From NCBI GenBank assembly GCA_022846635.1, contig AP025685.1, forward strand, positions 2,666,001 to 2,730,000: DNA of 64,000 bases. Direction: 5' to 3'. Source of the stretch: Salmonella enterica subsp. enterica serovar Choleraesuis (GTDB lineage Bacteria > Pseudomonadota > Gammaproteobacteria > Enterobacterales > Enterobacteriaceae). The notes beneath the pieces are model-generated. The model was not told the origin of the DNA. It did no database searches and worked only from the letters and a program-made list of their open reading frames with translations. Below are positions 50,418-60,320 of this stretch, in pieces. The position numbers and the translations under genes are program-made. Each line of letters begins with the position of its first letter. The first letter of the stretch is position 1.

Positions 50418-52175
50418 TTGACCATAAACCGATTGTCATGGCAGGCATTAGTTCCCGACACCGATAGCTATCAGGAACTCTTTGCAAAGCCTCTAACTCC
50501 CGATTCCGATTCTGCAATTTTTGCCGCCTCGCAGCCAAGGCTGCATTACGGTCTGTCGCAGCTCTGCAGTCCCGCCGTTGGAGATGTTCTGTTGGTCAAA
50601 GCCGCAGAAACCAACGCCACCCTATCCTTACTGGCTCGCCAGACTTCCAGTCTGTTCACACCAGATGGAAAACTGCATGGCGGTCGTTATATCGCCACTG
50701 CGAGCCAAATTGAACTCCATAACCCAATAGATGCAGCCGATGATTTTACCTCCAGTGGTCAGGTAATCTATGCCGACTGGGTCGAGCCTGAGCAGCTGTT
50801 TGGCTGCCTGCGCCAGTTCCGGGAGCAGCTTTCATTACAGCCCGGACTCATTCATCAGGCAAACGGCGGTATCCTGATACTGTCTCTTCGCTCTGTACTG
50901 GCACAGCCACTCATGTGGCTGCGCCTCAAACAAATGGTGGCTCAAAAACGCTTTGACTGGTTATCAGAAGATGAAACCAGCCCGCTACCGGTATCTATTC
51001 CCTCCCTGCCATTAGATTTACGCCTGATACTTACCGGTGAGCGTGAATCGCTGGCCGACTTTAGCGAAATGGAACCCGAGCTATGCGACAACGCTTTGTA
51101 TGGCGAGCTGGAAGCCCTGTTAACGCTAAATGATGAACAAGATATGGCAACATGGTGCCAGTGGGTTAACCATGTCGCGGACGGCCTTAAGCTAAAACCT
51201 TTGGCGTGTGATGCCTGGCCCGTGCTTATTCGTGAGGCTGCGCGCCACACCGGAGATAGCGAGATCCTGCCGCTGGAGATTGAATGGTTACAGCGCTTAT
51301 TAAGCGAAGCTAAACCATTTGCCAGTGACAACGTCATTGATGCCAGCGCACTGACCAGCATGCTGGAACAGCGTAACTGGCGTCAGGGCTATCTGGCCGA
51401 CCGCATGCGTGACGAGATACTACAGCAGCAAATATTGATTGAAACCGAAGGTGCTCGCGTCGGTCAGGTCAATGCTTTGTCCGTACTCGAATTTCCAGGC
51501 CACCCGCAGGCATTTGGCGAACCTTCACGTATTAGCTGTGTCGTGCACGTTGGCGATGGCGAATTTATCGATGTAGAGCGTAAAGCCGAGCTTGGCGGGA
51601 ACCTGCATGCGAAAGCGATGATGATAATTCAGGCTTTCCTGATGGGTGAGCTCAACCTGGATCAGCAACTGCCGTTCTCTGCTTCCCTGACTTTTGAGCA
51701 GTCCTATGGCGAAGTTGATGGCGATAGCGCATCAATGGCTGAGTTAACTGCAGTAATCAGCGCTCTGGCCGGCGTTCCGGTTAATCAACATATCGCCATT
51801 ACCGGTTCGGTTGATCAATTTGGTCGTACTCAGCCGGTCGGCGGTCTGAATGAAAAAATTGAGGGCTTTTTCCGCGTCTGTCAGCAGCGTGAGCTGACAG
51901 GTGAGCAGGGGGTCATTATTCCTACGGCTAACGTACGCCATCTTTCACTGCCTCAAGACTTACTTGATGCCGTCGAGGCCGGGCAATTTACCCTCTGGGC
52001 GGTAGATGACGTACGTGAAGCTCTTATGTTACTAACTAACGTTCCGTGGCAAGGCGATATGGACATGACATTAGTCCAGCTTATCCAGGAACGTATCGCT
52101 CAGGCAAATCAGCAAGACTCCAGAACGCGCTATCCATGGCCGCTCCGCTGGTTGAACTGGTTCAACCACAACTGA
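50418..52175 (+). CDS. lonH: Lon-like protease LonH (YcbZ)
   Basis: The 585-residue protein starts at TTG (MTINRLSWQALVPDTDSYQE) and matches E. coli YcbZ (586). It has a degenerate ATPase-derived N-terminal part without a clear Walker A. The C-terminal Lon protease domain has the catalytic dyad Ser437 (DGDSAS) and Lys480 (GGLNEKIEGF), 43 residues apart as in Lon. Its substrates are not well known. FadR and FabR sites for fabA begin at its stop codon. Confidence 0.95.
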   Translation: MTINRLSWQALVPDTDSYQELFAKPLTPDSDSAIFAASQPRLHYGLSQLCSPAVGDVLLVKAAETNATLSLLARQTSSLFTPDGKLHGGRYIATASQIELHNPIDAADDFTSSGQVIYADWVEPEQLFGCLRQFREQLSLQPGLIHQANGGILILSLRSVLAQPLMWLRLKQMVAQKRFDWLSEDETSPLPVSIPSLPLDLRLILTGERESLADFSEMEPELCDNALYGELEALLTLNDEQDMATWCQWVNHVADGLKLKPLACDAWPVLIREAARHTGDSEILPLEIEWLQRLLSEAKPFASDNVIDASALTSMLEQRNWRQGYLADRMRDEILQQQILIETEGARVGQVNALSVLEFPGHPQAFGEPSRISCVVHVGDGEFIDVERKAELGGNLHAKAMMIIQAFLMGELNLDQQLPFSASLTFEQSYGEVDGDSASMAELTAVISALAGVPVNQHIAITGSVDQFGRTQPVGGLNEKIEGFFRVCQQRELTGEQGVIIPTANVRHLSLPQDLLDAVEAGQFTLWAVDDVREALMLLTNVPWQGDMDMTLVQLIQERIAQANQQDSRTRYPWPLRWLNWFNHN

Positions 52176-52205
52176 TCGGACTTGTTGAGCGTACACGTGT
52201 TAGCT
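52170..52205 (+). promoter_or_regulatory. FadR and FabR binding sites upstream of fabA
   Basis: AACTGATCGGACTTGTT (52170-52186) matches the fabA FadR activator site and AGCGTACACGTGTTAGCT (52188-52205) the FabR repressor palindrome, both known from E. coli. They link fabA transcription to acyl-CoA and the unsaturated fatty acid pool. Confidence 0.9.
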
Positions 52206-52243
52206 AATCTGCGTCCTTCATTAAAATAAGGCTTATTGTGAAC

Positions 52244-52762
52244 ATGGTAGAAAAACGCGAATCCTATACAAAAGAAGATCTTCTTGCCTCCGGGCGCGGT
52301 GAACTATTCGGCGCAGCCGGCCCACAGCTCCCAGCAGGGAACATGCTGATGATGGACCGCGTGATCAAAATGACCGAAACCGGCGGTAACTACGACAAGG
52401 GTTACGTCGAAGCTGAGCTGGATATCAATCCGGACCTGTGGTTCTTCGGCTGCCACTTTATCGGTGATCCGGTAATGCCTGGCTGCCTGGGTCTCGACGC
52501 TATGTGGCAGCTGGTTGGTTTTTATCTGGGCTGGCTCGGTGGCGAAGGCAAAGGCCGCGCTCTGGGCGTAGGTGAAGTTAAATTCACCGGGCAGATTCTG
52601 CCGGATGCGCACAAAGTGACTTACCGTATTCACTTCAAACGCGTTGTGAATCGCCGCCTGATTATGGGCCTGGCTGATGGTGAGGTTCTGGTTGATGGCC
52701 GCGTTATCTACACCGCCAGCGACCTGAAAGTAGGTCTTTTTAAAGATACTTCCGCATTCTAA
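52244..52762 (+). CDS. fabA: 3-hydroxydecanoyl-ACP dehydratase/isomerase
   Basis: The ATG at 52244 gives 172 residues, as in E. coli; a GTG two codons upstream is unlikely. The active-site His71 ([15 protein letters not shown]) and Asp85 ([10 protein letters not shown]) are present. FabA dehydrates 3-hydroxyacyl-ACP and isomerises the C10 trans-2 to cis-3 product, the branch point to unsaturated fatty acids. Confidence 0.98.
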   Translation: MVEKRESYTKEDLLASGRGELFGAAGPQLPAGNMLMMDRVIKMTETGGNYDKGYVEAELDINPDLWFFGCHFIGDPVMPGCLGLDAMWQLVGFYLGWLGGEGKGRALGVGEVKFTGQILPDAHKVTYRIHFKRVVNRRLIMGLADGEVLVDGRVIYTASDLKVGLFKDTSAF

Positions 52763-52788
52763 TTACCGTCCGGTAATACGATGATATA

Positions 52789-52820
52789 TCAGGCATATTA
52801 CATATATGCCTGATTTTTTT
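52789..52820 (+). terminator. fabA terminator
   Basis: TCAGGCATAT and ATATGCCTGA form a 10-bp stem with a short loop, followed by seven or more T residues. The remaining gap to 53085 holds no gene that I can support. Confidence 0.92.
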
Positions 52821-53085
52821 TGAAATATACCATTAGCACTAACGCCATACTTAACCCGGCAATCCCCCTTACCGCCTGCAAGCTCATTCTAAAACCGTCA
52901 AATACGCGCTTAGCCAGCTTTTTCCACAGCCAGAGATGGGGATAAATATATCGCAGGATTACGCAATGGAAGAGTAGATGATGGGGTTATTTACCAGGCT
53001 AAACAGCCATAGCAAGCTGGTTAGTCTGGAATAATAATTAACTCGTTACTATATAAATCTGAATCTAATTCTCACTAGTAATTAA

Positions 53086-54003
53086 TCACGCACCATAGAG
53101 GGAAGGCTCGCCAATTGGGCGCGTTTTAAAGCGGCGGTGAACCCATAAATATTGTTCCGGTGCACGCATAATTTCTGCTTCAATAGCGTGGTTAACGTAA
53201 GCGGAAGCTTCAGCCTCTTCTTCGGGTAATTGTTTAAACTCGGTGCCAAAATGCAAACAGTACCCGCTGTTGTTACTCTTACGTGTCAGGGTCATCGTCA
53301 TCATCACCGCATTAGACAGGCGCGATAACACTAATGGTCCTTTAGTCGTAGCCGCTTTCTCTACGGCAAAGAAAGGCGTAAAAATACTGCCTTTAGGGCC
53401 ATAATCCTGATCCGGAGCAAACCACACAACTTCCTCTTTTTTCAGAGAAGTAATAACCGCACGCAGGTTTTTGCGATCAATCATCCCTTTCAGAGAGCGT
53501 GAACGCCCCCAGGTTTGTACTCGTTCCATTAAAGCGTTGTTATGTGGGCGGTAGGTTGCCAGTATCGGCTGACACAGCCCCATAATACGGCCACACAGCT
53601 CCAGGGACATAAAGTGAACCCCAACCAGCATGACCCCGCGATGATGCTGTTGGGCCGCCAGGAAGCGGTCTTTACCGTCAATTTCGAAATACTTACGTAG
53701 CCGGTTGTCACTCCAGAACCAACCCATCCCGGTTTCCAGCAGCCCCATTCCTAGCGATTTGAAGTTATCAGCAATCAGTTGCTCAATACGCTCATCACTC
53801 ATATTGGGGAAACAAAGGCGTAAATTCCGCCGGGCAATAGATTCACGTCGTTTAAGAAAAACCCGCGACCGGGTTCCTAAAAATCGTCCTAGCTTCACGA
53901 TCCATGGATAAGGCATTTGTACCAGTAACCACAGCACACCCAGGCCAAACCAGGTCAGCCAGTATTTGGGGTGCAATAGTTCTATATCTTTTCTGCTCAT
54001 CAT
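53086..54003 (-). CDS. lpxP: Lipid A acyltransferase, LpxP/LpxL type
   Basis: The 305-residue protein has one N-terminal membrane anchor (YWLTWFGLGVLWLLVQMPYP). The HtrB-family catalytic motif is VHFMSLE (His and Glu four residues apart), with PDQDYGPKGSIFTPFFAVE after it and the C-terminus HRRFKTRPIGEPSLY, nearest LpxP. It transfers a secondary acyl chain to Kdo2-lipid IVA. E. coli has no acyltransferase gene at this place, so this is either a relocated lpxP or an extra paralogue. Confidence 0.88.
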   Translation of the reverse strand: MMSRKDIELLHPKYWLTWFGLGVLWLLVQMPYPWIVKLGRFLGTRSRVFLKRRESIARRNLRLCFPNMSDERIEQLIADNFKSLGMGLLETGMGWFWSDNRLRKYFEIDGKDRFLAAQQHHRGVMLVGVHFMSLELCGRIMGLCQPILATYRPHNNALMERVQTWGRSRSLKGMIDRKNLRAVITSLKKEEVVWFAPDQDYGPKGSIFTPFFAVEKAATTKGPLVLSRLSNAVMMTMTLTRKSNNSGYCLHFGTEFKQLPEEEAEASAYVNHAIEAEIMRAPEQYLWVHRRFKTRPIGEPSLYGA

Positions 54004-54463
54004 TTCTGTCCGTAACCTTGTGGTAATTTATTTAATGGACCTATCCAGTTGGACAGGGAGCATAGTAACTAATTCAAAATATCATCCATGGTGATTTGTA
54101 AGTTCTTATTATTAATTTATGGTTATGATTACACTTGAGTAACAAACCCAGCCTGGCTGCTACATTTAAAGTCAGTTTTTGTAATGTTGCGCTGGCTGGC
54201 GCTGATTGAATCGCCTGGTGAGATGGTTGAATAGGATATTTCTCAGCGCAGAGTACCACTCAAATTAACAACTTACCGTTATTTATTTTCTGATTTTCAA
54301 TACCAAACATTTCAGACGTTTTTTTGTACCAGTCCGGTGCAGATTTAAGAGATTTGAGGAAGGTAAAATTAATAACTAAGGCATGAACTGCTAATTAAAT
54401 ACCTTAAAAATGTATTTAATCGCGTTTTATTTTTTAACCTAATTTATAAGGCCTAAAAAGGCG
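54004..54463. other. Intergenic region lpxP-like to rmf
   Basis: About 460 AT-rich bases with no gene I can support. A 61-codon minus-strand open frame at 54074-54259 has no protein-like features. CCTATCCAGTTGGACAGG near 54039-54058 is an imperfect palindrome upstream of the acyltransferase and could be a regulator site. Confidence 0.4.
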
Positions 54464-54485
54464 AAACCTCCGCGAACGGAGGTTT
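54464..54485 (-). terminator. rmf terminator
   Basis: AAACCTCCG-cgaa-CGGAGGTTT forms a 9-bp stem 20 bases downstream of rmf. T-rich flanks lie on both sides. Confidence 0.85.
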
Positions 54486-54504
54486 CTTATTTAAAGAGAC
54501 AGCA

Positions 54505-54672
54505 TCAGGCAAAGACGGCCCTGACCTCCATGGCTTCTCGCCAACCTCCCAGCCAGTGAGATCGTTGGTTTAGGGTTTGATATGGACACATTTCTTTGGA
54601 ACGTCCGGCCATGCCGGCCTGATAACCACGTTGTTGCGCGCGTGAAAGGCGATCGCGTTTTTGTCTCTTCAT
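54505..54672 (-). CDS. rmf: Ribosome modulation factor
   Basis: The minus-strand frame from ATG 54672 to TGA 54505 encodes 55 residues, exactly the E. coli RMF length. It starts MKRQKRDRLSRAQQRGYQAG and includes SKEMCPYQTLNQRSHWLGGW. RMF binds 70S ribosomes in stationary phase and drives 100S dimer formation. The C-terminus (MEVRAVFA) differs from E. coli (MADRVVMA). Confidence 0.97.
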   Translation of the reverse strand: MKRQKRDRLSRAQQRGYQAGMAGRSKEMCPYQTLNQRSHWLGGWREAMEVRAVFA

Positions 54673-54869
54673 GCCTCGTTTCCCTCATTTCTGGTCTGGT
54701 GGAAAAGAAAACAGTGATTACTAATTATGCAATCACACTTCAGGAATACCCGTATCTGGCGCCGACGTCAATGCGCAAAATTCACGCCAATGTCATATTT
54801 CTGCGCTACGCTCGCCGGGAACGGCACTTAGTCTGTCACTCCTTTTGCTAAGTTTGCGCCATGCAACAA

Positions 54870-54900
54870 AAAATAACGCCAGCGTTAAAACGCTGGCGTT
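54870..54900 (-). terminator. pqi operon terminator
   Basis: AACGCCAGCG-TTTTAA-CGCTGGCGTT on the minus strand, followed by TATTTTTTG, lies 30 bases after pqiC. Confidence 0.92.
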
Positions 54901-54929
54901 AATGGATGGATATTGTTTTAGGATTATTC

Positions 54930-55490
54930 CTATCTCACTGCAACCTGTGCTGCGATTTGCTGAGACTCTTTTTGCCAGGCCTCACCCAGCGTTTTTACTA
55001 ATGCCGGGTATCCATCACCCTGTTGAGCCATCTCTAAATGGAATGGGCGTCGGGTTATCTCACCATCGCGATTAAGTAGCCACTCACCGCTGACAACCAC
55101 TTTACCGTCATAACGACCGTGGAAACCTGTGACGTTTACGTTCAGGCTCTCCTGAGAGGCGCCGAGCGGTGTTGAAGACACTACCCAACCCGGTAAAGCG
55201 CTGTTGAGGTTCGCTACCAGGCTACTTTTCAACTGCTGATCCAAAGGGCTGGCCCACAGGTTGCTGTTAGCGATGGTGTATTGCACATCGCTGGTCTGAT
55301 ACACAATGCCATTACCGGCCAGGTAGTCCGGAATAGAGACCTGTTCAACCCATAACTGACGCTGACCAGTACTGGCGGCTGACGCCGCCATACTCTGTAC
55401 CGGCTGCGGCAACTGGTAATACTCAGCCCCCTTCTCGCTGCTGCAAGCGGTGAGCGCCAGTGCCGCGCTCATCAGAAGCCATTTTTTCAC
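54930..55490 (-). CDS. pqiC: PqiC outer membrane lipoprotein
   Basis: The 186-residue protein has a lipoprotein signal (MKKWLLMSAALALTACSSEK, lipobox LTAC). An ABC-type transport auxiliary (DUF330) domain follows. PqiC is the outer membrane partner of the PqiB needle, which bridges the periplasm for lipid transport. It overlaps pqiB by four bases. Confidence 0.95.
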   Translation of the reverse strand: MKKWLLMSAALALTACSSEKGAEYYQLPQPVQSMAASAASTGQRQLWVEQVSIPDYLAGNGIVYQTSDVQYTIANSNLWASPLDQQLKSSLVANLNSALPGWVVSSTPLGASQESLNVNVTGFHGRYDGKVVVSGEWLLNRDGEITRRPFHLEMAQQGDGYPALVKTLGEAWQKESQQIAAQVAVR

Positions 55491-57127
55491 GGTTTTGCTC
55501 CTTTAGGCTGTGGGTCTTTCTTATTCTTAGCTTCGAATACCAGGGCATTACTTTTCTGATTCAGCGTCTGCAATACCGGCTGAAGTTCGCGCAATACCTG
55601 GTCAAGGCGCTGCATGTCCGCCACCATCTTATTGTACGCCGCAGACCCCGGCTGGAAGCCTTGCATGCTGCGGTTCAGCTCCTGAAGCGTTTTCTGCATA
55701 TCGGCAGGAAGCTTCTGAGCCGACTCGCTACCGGTGAGTTTATTAACGTTATCCAGCGTCTGTTGCAGGTGTTGCATCGTTTTCTGAGTTTCACCCAGCG
55801 TGCTGGTGGCCTGATTCAGCATCGGATCAAGCGGTAAACCATTAATTTTATCCAGCGCGCTAACCAGTTTCTGCTGAATCTGAGCAAGGCCGCCTGAGAT
55901 AGTTGGAATAACGGTGTAACCACTAACGTCCTTCATCTCACTAATCAGCGGCTCCTGCGGATAGAAGTCCAGATCGACATACAGCGCACCGGTCACCAGG
56001 TTACCGGTTTTCAGCGATGCCCTCAGGCCGCGTTTTACCAGATCGCCAACGTGAGCTTTATCTGCCGGGTTTTCGCCCAACTGCTGAAGGAAACGTTCCG
56101 GCTCCATGCTTATCTGAATCGGGATACGGTAGTTATCGCCAAACTGCTGATGCAACCCCGGCACCAGGAACGGCACCTGACTTACGGTACCCAAACGGAT
56201 GCCGCGGAACTCTACCGGCGCACCGGCCTGCAGACCGCGAATCGAGTCTTTGAAGAACAGCACATAGTTAATATGCTTGGTGTACATCGAATCCTGAATG
56301 CTGCGCTGATCGTCAAACAGCTTGAATTCTGTACGATCGGCAACGGGCTGGCCCAGCGGTTCGCTGTCAGGCACATCGAAACTCACACCACCGCTTAAAA
56401 GCGTGGTCAGAGATCCCATTTCTACCCGCATACCTGACGAGTTAAGATCGACCGCAATACCACTATCTTTCCAGAAACGAACATTGCTGGTTACCAGTCG
56501 ATCGTTCGGCGCTGAAATAAATAGCTGATAACTGATCCCACGCGTAACCGGGTCAAAGGTGCTGGTTTCAACTGAGCCCACCCGATAACCGCGGAATAGT
56601 ACCGGATCGCCAGGCGAAAGCTGCCCCGCTTTCTTGCTATCTAAAAGAATGCGAATTCCTTTAGCGTCCGGCGGTGCCAGCGGTGGCGCATCCAGTAGCT
56701 CATAGCGATCCGGGCGATTCCCTTTGATACCCGGCTGCAACTCAATGTAAGCACCGGACAGCAGCGTACCGAGCCCGGTTACACCACCGCGCCCAATCTG
56801 AGGTTTCACCACCCAGAATACCGAATCTTTATGCAGCAACTTTTCCATTCCTGGATTAAGTCGCGCCTTAATCTCCACGTGATGCAGATCGTCTGTTAGC
56901 ACCGCGCTTTCAACTAAACCAACATCCACGCTGCGGCTTTTAATCGTTGTTTTTCCGCCTTCTATGCCTTCGGCATTGGTGGTTATCAGGGTAACTTCCG
57001 GCCCCTGATGGCTATAGTGATAAAATAGTATCCACGCGCCGATAAGCGCGGTAACAATTGGGAAGATCCAAACCGGCGACCAGTTCTTCACCTTATGCAC
57101 TTTGGCATCCCCATGGTTATTTTCCAT
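55487..57127 (-). CDS. pqiB: PqiB, MCE-domain lipid transport protein
   Basis: The 546-residue protein has E. coli PqiB length: a membrane anchor (WSPVWIFPIVTALIGAWILF), three MCE domains (beginning near residues 45, 160 and 285, e.g. GPEVTLITTNAEGIEGGKTT) and a long C-terminal coiled coil. Hexamers form a tunnel between membranes. It overlaps pqiA by 11 bases. Confidence 0.97.
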   Translation of the reverse strand: MENNHGDAKVHKVKNWSPVWIFPIVTALIGAWILFYHYSHQGPEVTLITTNAEGIEGGKTTIKSRSVDVGLVESAVLTDDLHHVEIKARLNPGMEKLLHKDSVFWVVKPQIGRGGVTGLGTLLSGAYIELQPGIKGNRPDRYELLDAPPLAPPDAKGIRILLDSKKAGQLSPGDPVLFRGYRVGSVETSTFDPVTRGISYQLFISAPNDRLVTSNVRFWKDSGIAVDLNSSGMRVEMGSLTTLLSGGVSFDVPDSEPLGQPVADRTEFKLFDDQRSIQDSMYTKHINYVLFFKDSIRGLQAGAPVEFRGIRLGTVSQVPFLVPGLHQQFGDNYRIPIQISMEPERFLQQLGENPADKAHVGDLVKRGLRASLKTGNLVTGALYVDLDFYPQEPLISEMKDVSGYTVIPTISGGLAQIQQKLVSALDKINGLPLDPMLNQATSTLGETQKTMQHLQQTLDNVNKLTGSESAQKLPADMQKTLQELNRSMQGFQPGSAAYNKMVADMQRLDQVLRELQPVLQTLNQKSNALVFEAKNKKDPQPKGAKP

Positions 57128-58385
57128 GCTCTAAGGACTCCTCAGAAACCGACGTCTCAACCCGGTCCCATAGTAAACGTGGATCGAATGTCGCTGCTGC
57201 AATCATGGTAAGAATAACGACACTTGCAAACAGCACGGCCCCAATCGCAGGCGTGATGTTCATCAATGCCCCCATCCGCACCAGTGCGGACAGTACGGCA
57301 ATGACGAATACATCAATCATCGACCAGCGGCCAACAAACTCCACAATTTCATATATAAAATGCATCCGCTTGCTATCAATACGCTTATTGCTATTGGCAT
57401 CCCAACATAGCCAGGCGATAGCCACCATTTTTAACGTCGGTACCATAATACTGGCGATAAAAATGACCATAGCTATCGGATATGACCCCTCGCTCCACAG
57501 TAAAATTACCCCGGCCAGGATTGTGGAGCCTAGGTTGGAACCCAGGAAGCTGGTATTCATGATAGGCAGAATATTTGCCGGCAGATAAAGCATTATCGCC
57601 GTAGTTAACAGCGCCAGTGTCCACTGCAGGCTGTTTTTACGTCTGGCATAGCCGTGCGAGTGACAGCGTGGGCACTCCCTCGTATCCGCCGTAAGAATGG
57701 CGGTACAGCAGGAGCATGAGCGCAGGTTCTGACCTAAACCGCTAATACCGACTACCGGTGTTTTCGGCAAAGCCGGAGCTGGTTCAATATCATCCCATAG
57801 CCAGCGGCGATCGACACACTGAAAGGCCCGCAGTTGCAAAACGCAATACAGGCACCAGGGCGTAAAGCTTAACCCAACGCCGATATCGCCGTAGGCCATC
57901 AGCTTGACGAAGCTTACCAACACCCCGGCCAGGAAAATCTCCGCCATACCCCAGTTTTTAAGAGCAAACAGCACTCTGGCTAAGTTACGCCTTAACCCTT
58001 CTGACATCCGTACACGATTGACCAGCAATAAAATAACCACCAGGCAGAATGCCGGGATCATCTGGACAAACAGCATAAAAAAAGTCGCGAGGCTCGCGTA
58101 ATCATCCGACACCATAATAGTTGGGATGCGCGGCAAGGTTATCTGGCTGGAAACCCCGGCTACATTCATCGTAATGAAGGTAAACAGGTTCGCCAGCAAC
58201 AGCATAAATAGCGCGGCCAGGGCATATGCCGTTGGCCGCTGGCGTAGCGCATCCCAGCTGGTCGTCAGAGTTGTGTCGCAGCGTGGGCACTCGGCCTTAT
58301 GCCCGGAATCCAGTACCGGCAAAGCGACCATTAAATCGCAATGCGGGCACAGAATATATTTTCCGGTGTGGTGATGCTCACACAT
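57117..58385 (-). CDS. pqiA: PqiA inner membrane protein
   Basis: From the ATG at 58385 the product is 422 residues (E. coli 417). It has two copies of a unit made of a zinc-ribbon (CPHCDLMVALP..CPRC; CSCCTAILTADTRECPRC) followed by four membrane segments. It is the inner membrane part of the Pqi system, which is paraquat-inducible under SoxRS in E. coli. It lies 15 bases downstream of uup on the same strand. Confidence 0.95.
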   Translation of the reverse strand: MCEHHHTGKYILCPHCDLMVALPVLDSGHKAECPRCDTTLTTSWDALRQRPTAYALAALFMLLLANLFTFITMNVAGVSSQITLPRIPTIMVSDDYASLATFFMLFVQMIPAFCLVVILLLVNRVRMSEGLRRNLARVLFALKNWGMAEIFLAGVLVSFVKLMAYGDIGVGLSFTPWCLYCVLQLRAFQCVDRRWLWDDIEPAPALPKTPVVGISGLGQNLRSCSCCTAILTADTRECPRCHSHGYARRKNSLQWTLALLTTAIMLYLPANILPIMNTSFLGSNLGSTILAGVILLWSEGSYPIAMVIFIASIMVPTLKMVAIAWLCWDANSNKRIDSKRMHFIYEIVEFVGRWSMIDVFVIAVLSALVRMGALMNITPAIGAVLFASVVILTMIAAATFDPRLLWDRVETSVSEESLEHGK

Positions 58386-58400
58386 GCTTATCTCCAAAAA

Positions 58401-60314
58401 TTAACCGCCGTTTTTCTGCGACTCCAGATACTCCCAGCGTTCGAAGGCAGATTCGAGCTGCTGCTCGGTCTGTGCCAGTAGCGCCAGAGTTTTTTGGGTC
58501 GTTTCATGAGGCTGATTAAAAAACGCTGAATCACTGACTTGCGCCTGTAAAGCATCAAGCTCAGCTTCAAGCTGTTCCAGACGGGCAGGAAGCTCGTCCA
58601 GTTCGCGCTGCAGGTTATAGCTTAGTTTAGCTGCCGGACGTTTGACCGTTTCTGCTTTTGTATCAACAGCTTTAACGGCTGGCGCTTTTTTCTCCGCTGC
58701 GGTGCGCAGTGGCTGAGCTGCCGCCTGCTGGCTGCGGGCATCCTCATAACCGCCGACATACTGGCCAATACGGCCTTCACCTTCAAAGATCCAGCATTCA
58801 GTTACCGTATTATCAACAAACTGACGGTCATGGCTCACCAGCAATACGGTTCCCTGGTAGCCATCAACCAGTTCTTCCAGCAGCTCGAGAGTTTCTACAT
58901 CCAGGTCGTTAGTGGGCTCATCGAGAATTAACAGGTTGCTAGGCTTGAGGAACAGACGCGCCAGCAGCAGGCGGTTGCGCTCCCCGCCAGACAGCGCACG
59001 AACCGGTGTCATTGCCCGTTTCGGATGGAATAAGAAGTCTTGCAGATAGCCCAGAACGTGGCGTGGTTTCCCGTTCACCATGACTTCCTGTTTGCCTTCT
59101 GCCAGGTTATCCATCACAGTTTTTTCCGGATCCAATTCGGCGCGGTGCTGGTCAAAATAAGCAACTTCCAGCTTGGTACCGATATGGATACGCCCGCTGT
59201 CCGCTTTAAGCTGACCGAGCATCAGTTTCAGCAGCGTGGTTTTCCCACAGCCGTTTGGCCCCACCAGCGCAATTTTATCGCCGCGCTGTATCTGGGAGGA
59301 GAAGTTAGTCACCAGACGCTTATCGGCAACCTGATAGTTCACATTCTCCATTTCCATAACAATCTTGCCGGAGCGAGCAGCCTCTTCCACCTGCATTTTA
59401 GCGCTCCCCATCTTCTCGCGACGCTCTCCGCGCTCACGACGCATCGCTTTCAGCGCGCGCACCCGGCCTTCATTTCGGGTACGACGCGCCTTAATCCCCT
59501 GACGAATCCACACCTCTTCCTGGGCGAGACGGCGGTCAAACTCAGCGTTTTGCTGCTCTTCCACCCGTAAAGCGTCTTCTTTCGCCACGAGATACTGGTC
59601 GTAATCACCGGGATAAGAGATAAGTTTGCCGCGATCGAGATCGACAATACGGGTAGCCATATGGCGAATAAACGAACGGTCGTGGGAAATAAATACTATC
59701 GTCCCGGAGAAGCTTTTCAGGAAAGTCTCCAGCCAGTCGATAGTTTCGATATCCAGGTGGTTAGTCGGTTCGTCCAGCAGCAGCACGCGCGGGTTACTGA
59801 CCAGCGCACGGCCCAAAGCCGCTTTACGCAGCCAACCGCCGGATAATGACGCCAGGGGCGCTTCGGCAGGCAGTTCCAGCTGGGCCAGAACTTCGTTAAT
59901 TCGGTTTTCCAGCTGCCACAGGCCCTGGTGATCGAGCTGTTCCTGCACTCGCGCCAGTTCGTTGAGGTTCCTTTCGCTCGGATCTTCCATCACCAGGCGT
60001 GAGATGTCGTGATATTTGCGTAAAAACTCAGCCTGTTCGGCTACGCCTTCAGCAACGAAATCCCAGACGCTGCCAGCGATATCGCGCGGCGGATCCTGCT
60101 GCAAACGGGCAACGATCAGATCCTGTTCATAGATAAGACGCCCATCGTCAAGCGGCAGCTCACGATTGAGGATCTTCATCAGCGTGGACTTCCCGGCGCC
60201 GTTACGGCCAACCAGGCACACTCGTTCATTATCTTCTATATGTAATTCGGCATTATCCAGCAACGGCGCATCGCTAAACGAAAGCCAGGCTCCGTGCATA
60301 CTCATTAATGACAT
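58401..60314 (-). CDS. uup: ABC-F ATPase Uup
   Basis: The 637-residue protein has two ABC domains, with Walker A LVGRNGAGKSTLMKIL and LVGPNGCGKTTLLKLM, signatures LSGGW and LSGGERNR, and Walker B with LDEPTNHLD and LDEPTNDLD. A C-terminal DNA-binding coiled coil follows. Uup acts at ribosomes and branched DNA and suppresses transposon excision. Its start lies six bases after rlmKL. Confidence 0.97.
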   Translation of the reverse strand: MSLMSMHGAWLSFSDAPLLDNAELHIEDNERVCLVGRNGAGKSTLMKILNRELPLDDGRLIYEQDLIVARLQQDPPRDIAGSVWDFVAEGVAEQAEFLRKYHDISRLVMEDPSERNLNELARVQEQLDHQGLWQLENRINEVLAQLELPAEAPLASLSGGWLRKAALGRALVSNPRVLLLDEPTNHLDIETIDWLETFLKSFSGTIVFISHDRSFIRHMATRIVDLDRGKLISYPGDYDQYLVAKEDALRVEEQQNAEFDRRLAQEEVWIRQGIKARRTRNEGRVRALKAMRRERGERREKMGSAKMQVEEAARSGKIVMEMENVNYQVADKRLVTNFSSQIQRGDKIALVGPNGCGKTTLLKLMLGQLKADSGRIHIGTKLEVAYFDQHRAELDPEKTVMDNLAEGKQEVMVNGKPRHVLGYLQDFLFHPKRAMTPVRALSGGERNRLLLARLFLKPSNLLILDEPTNDLDVETLELLEELVDGYQGTVLLVSHDRQFVDNTVTECWIFEGEGRIGQYVGGYEDARSQQAAAQPLRTAAEKKAPAVKAVDTKAETVKRPAAKLSYNLQRELDELPARLEQLEAELDALQAQVSDSAFFNQPHETTQKTLALLAQTEQQLESAFERWEYLESQKNGG

Positions 60315-60320
60315 ATCGTA

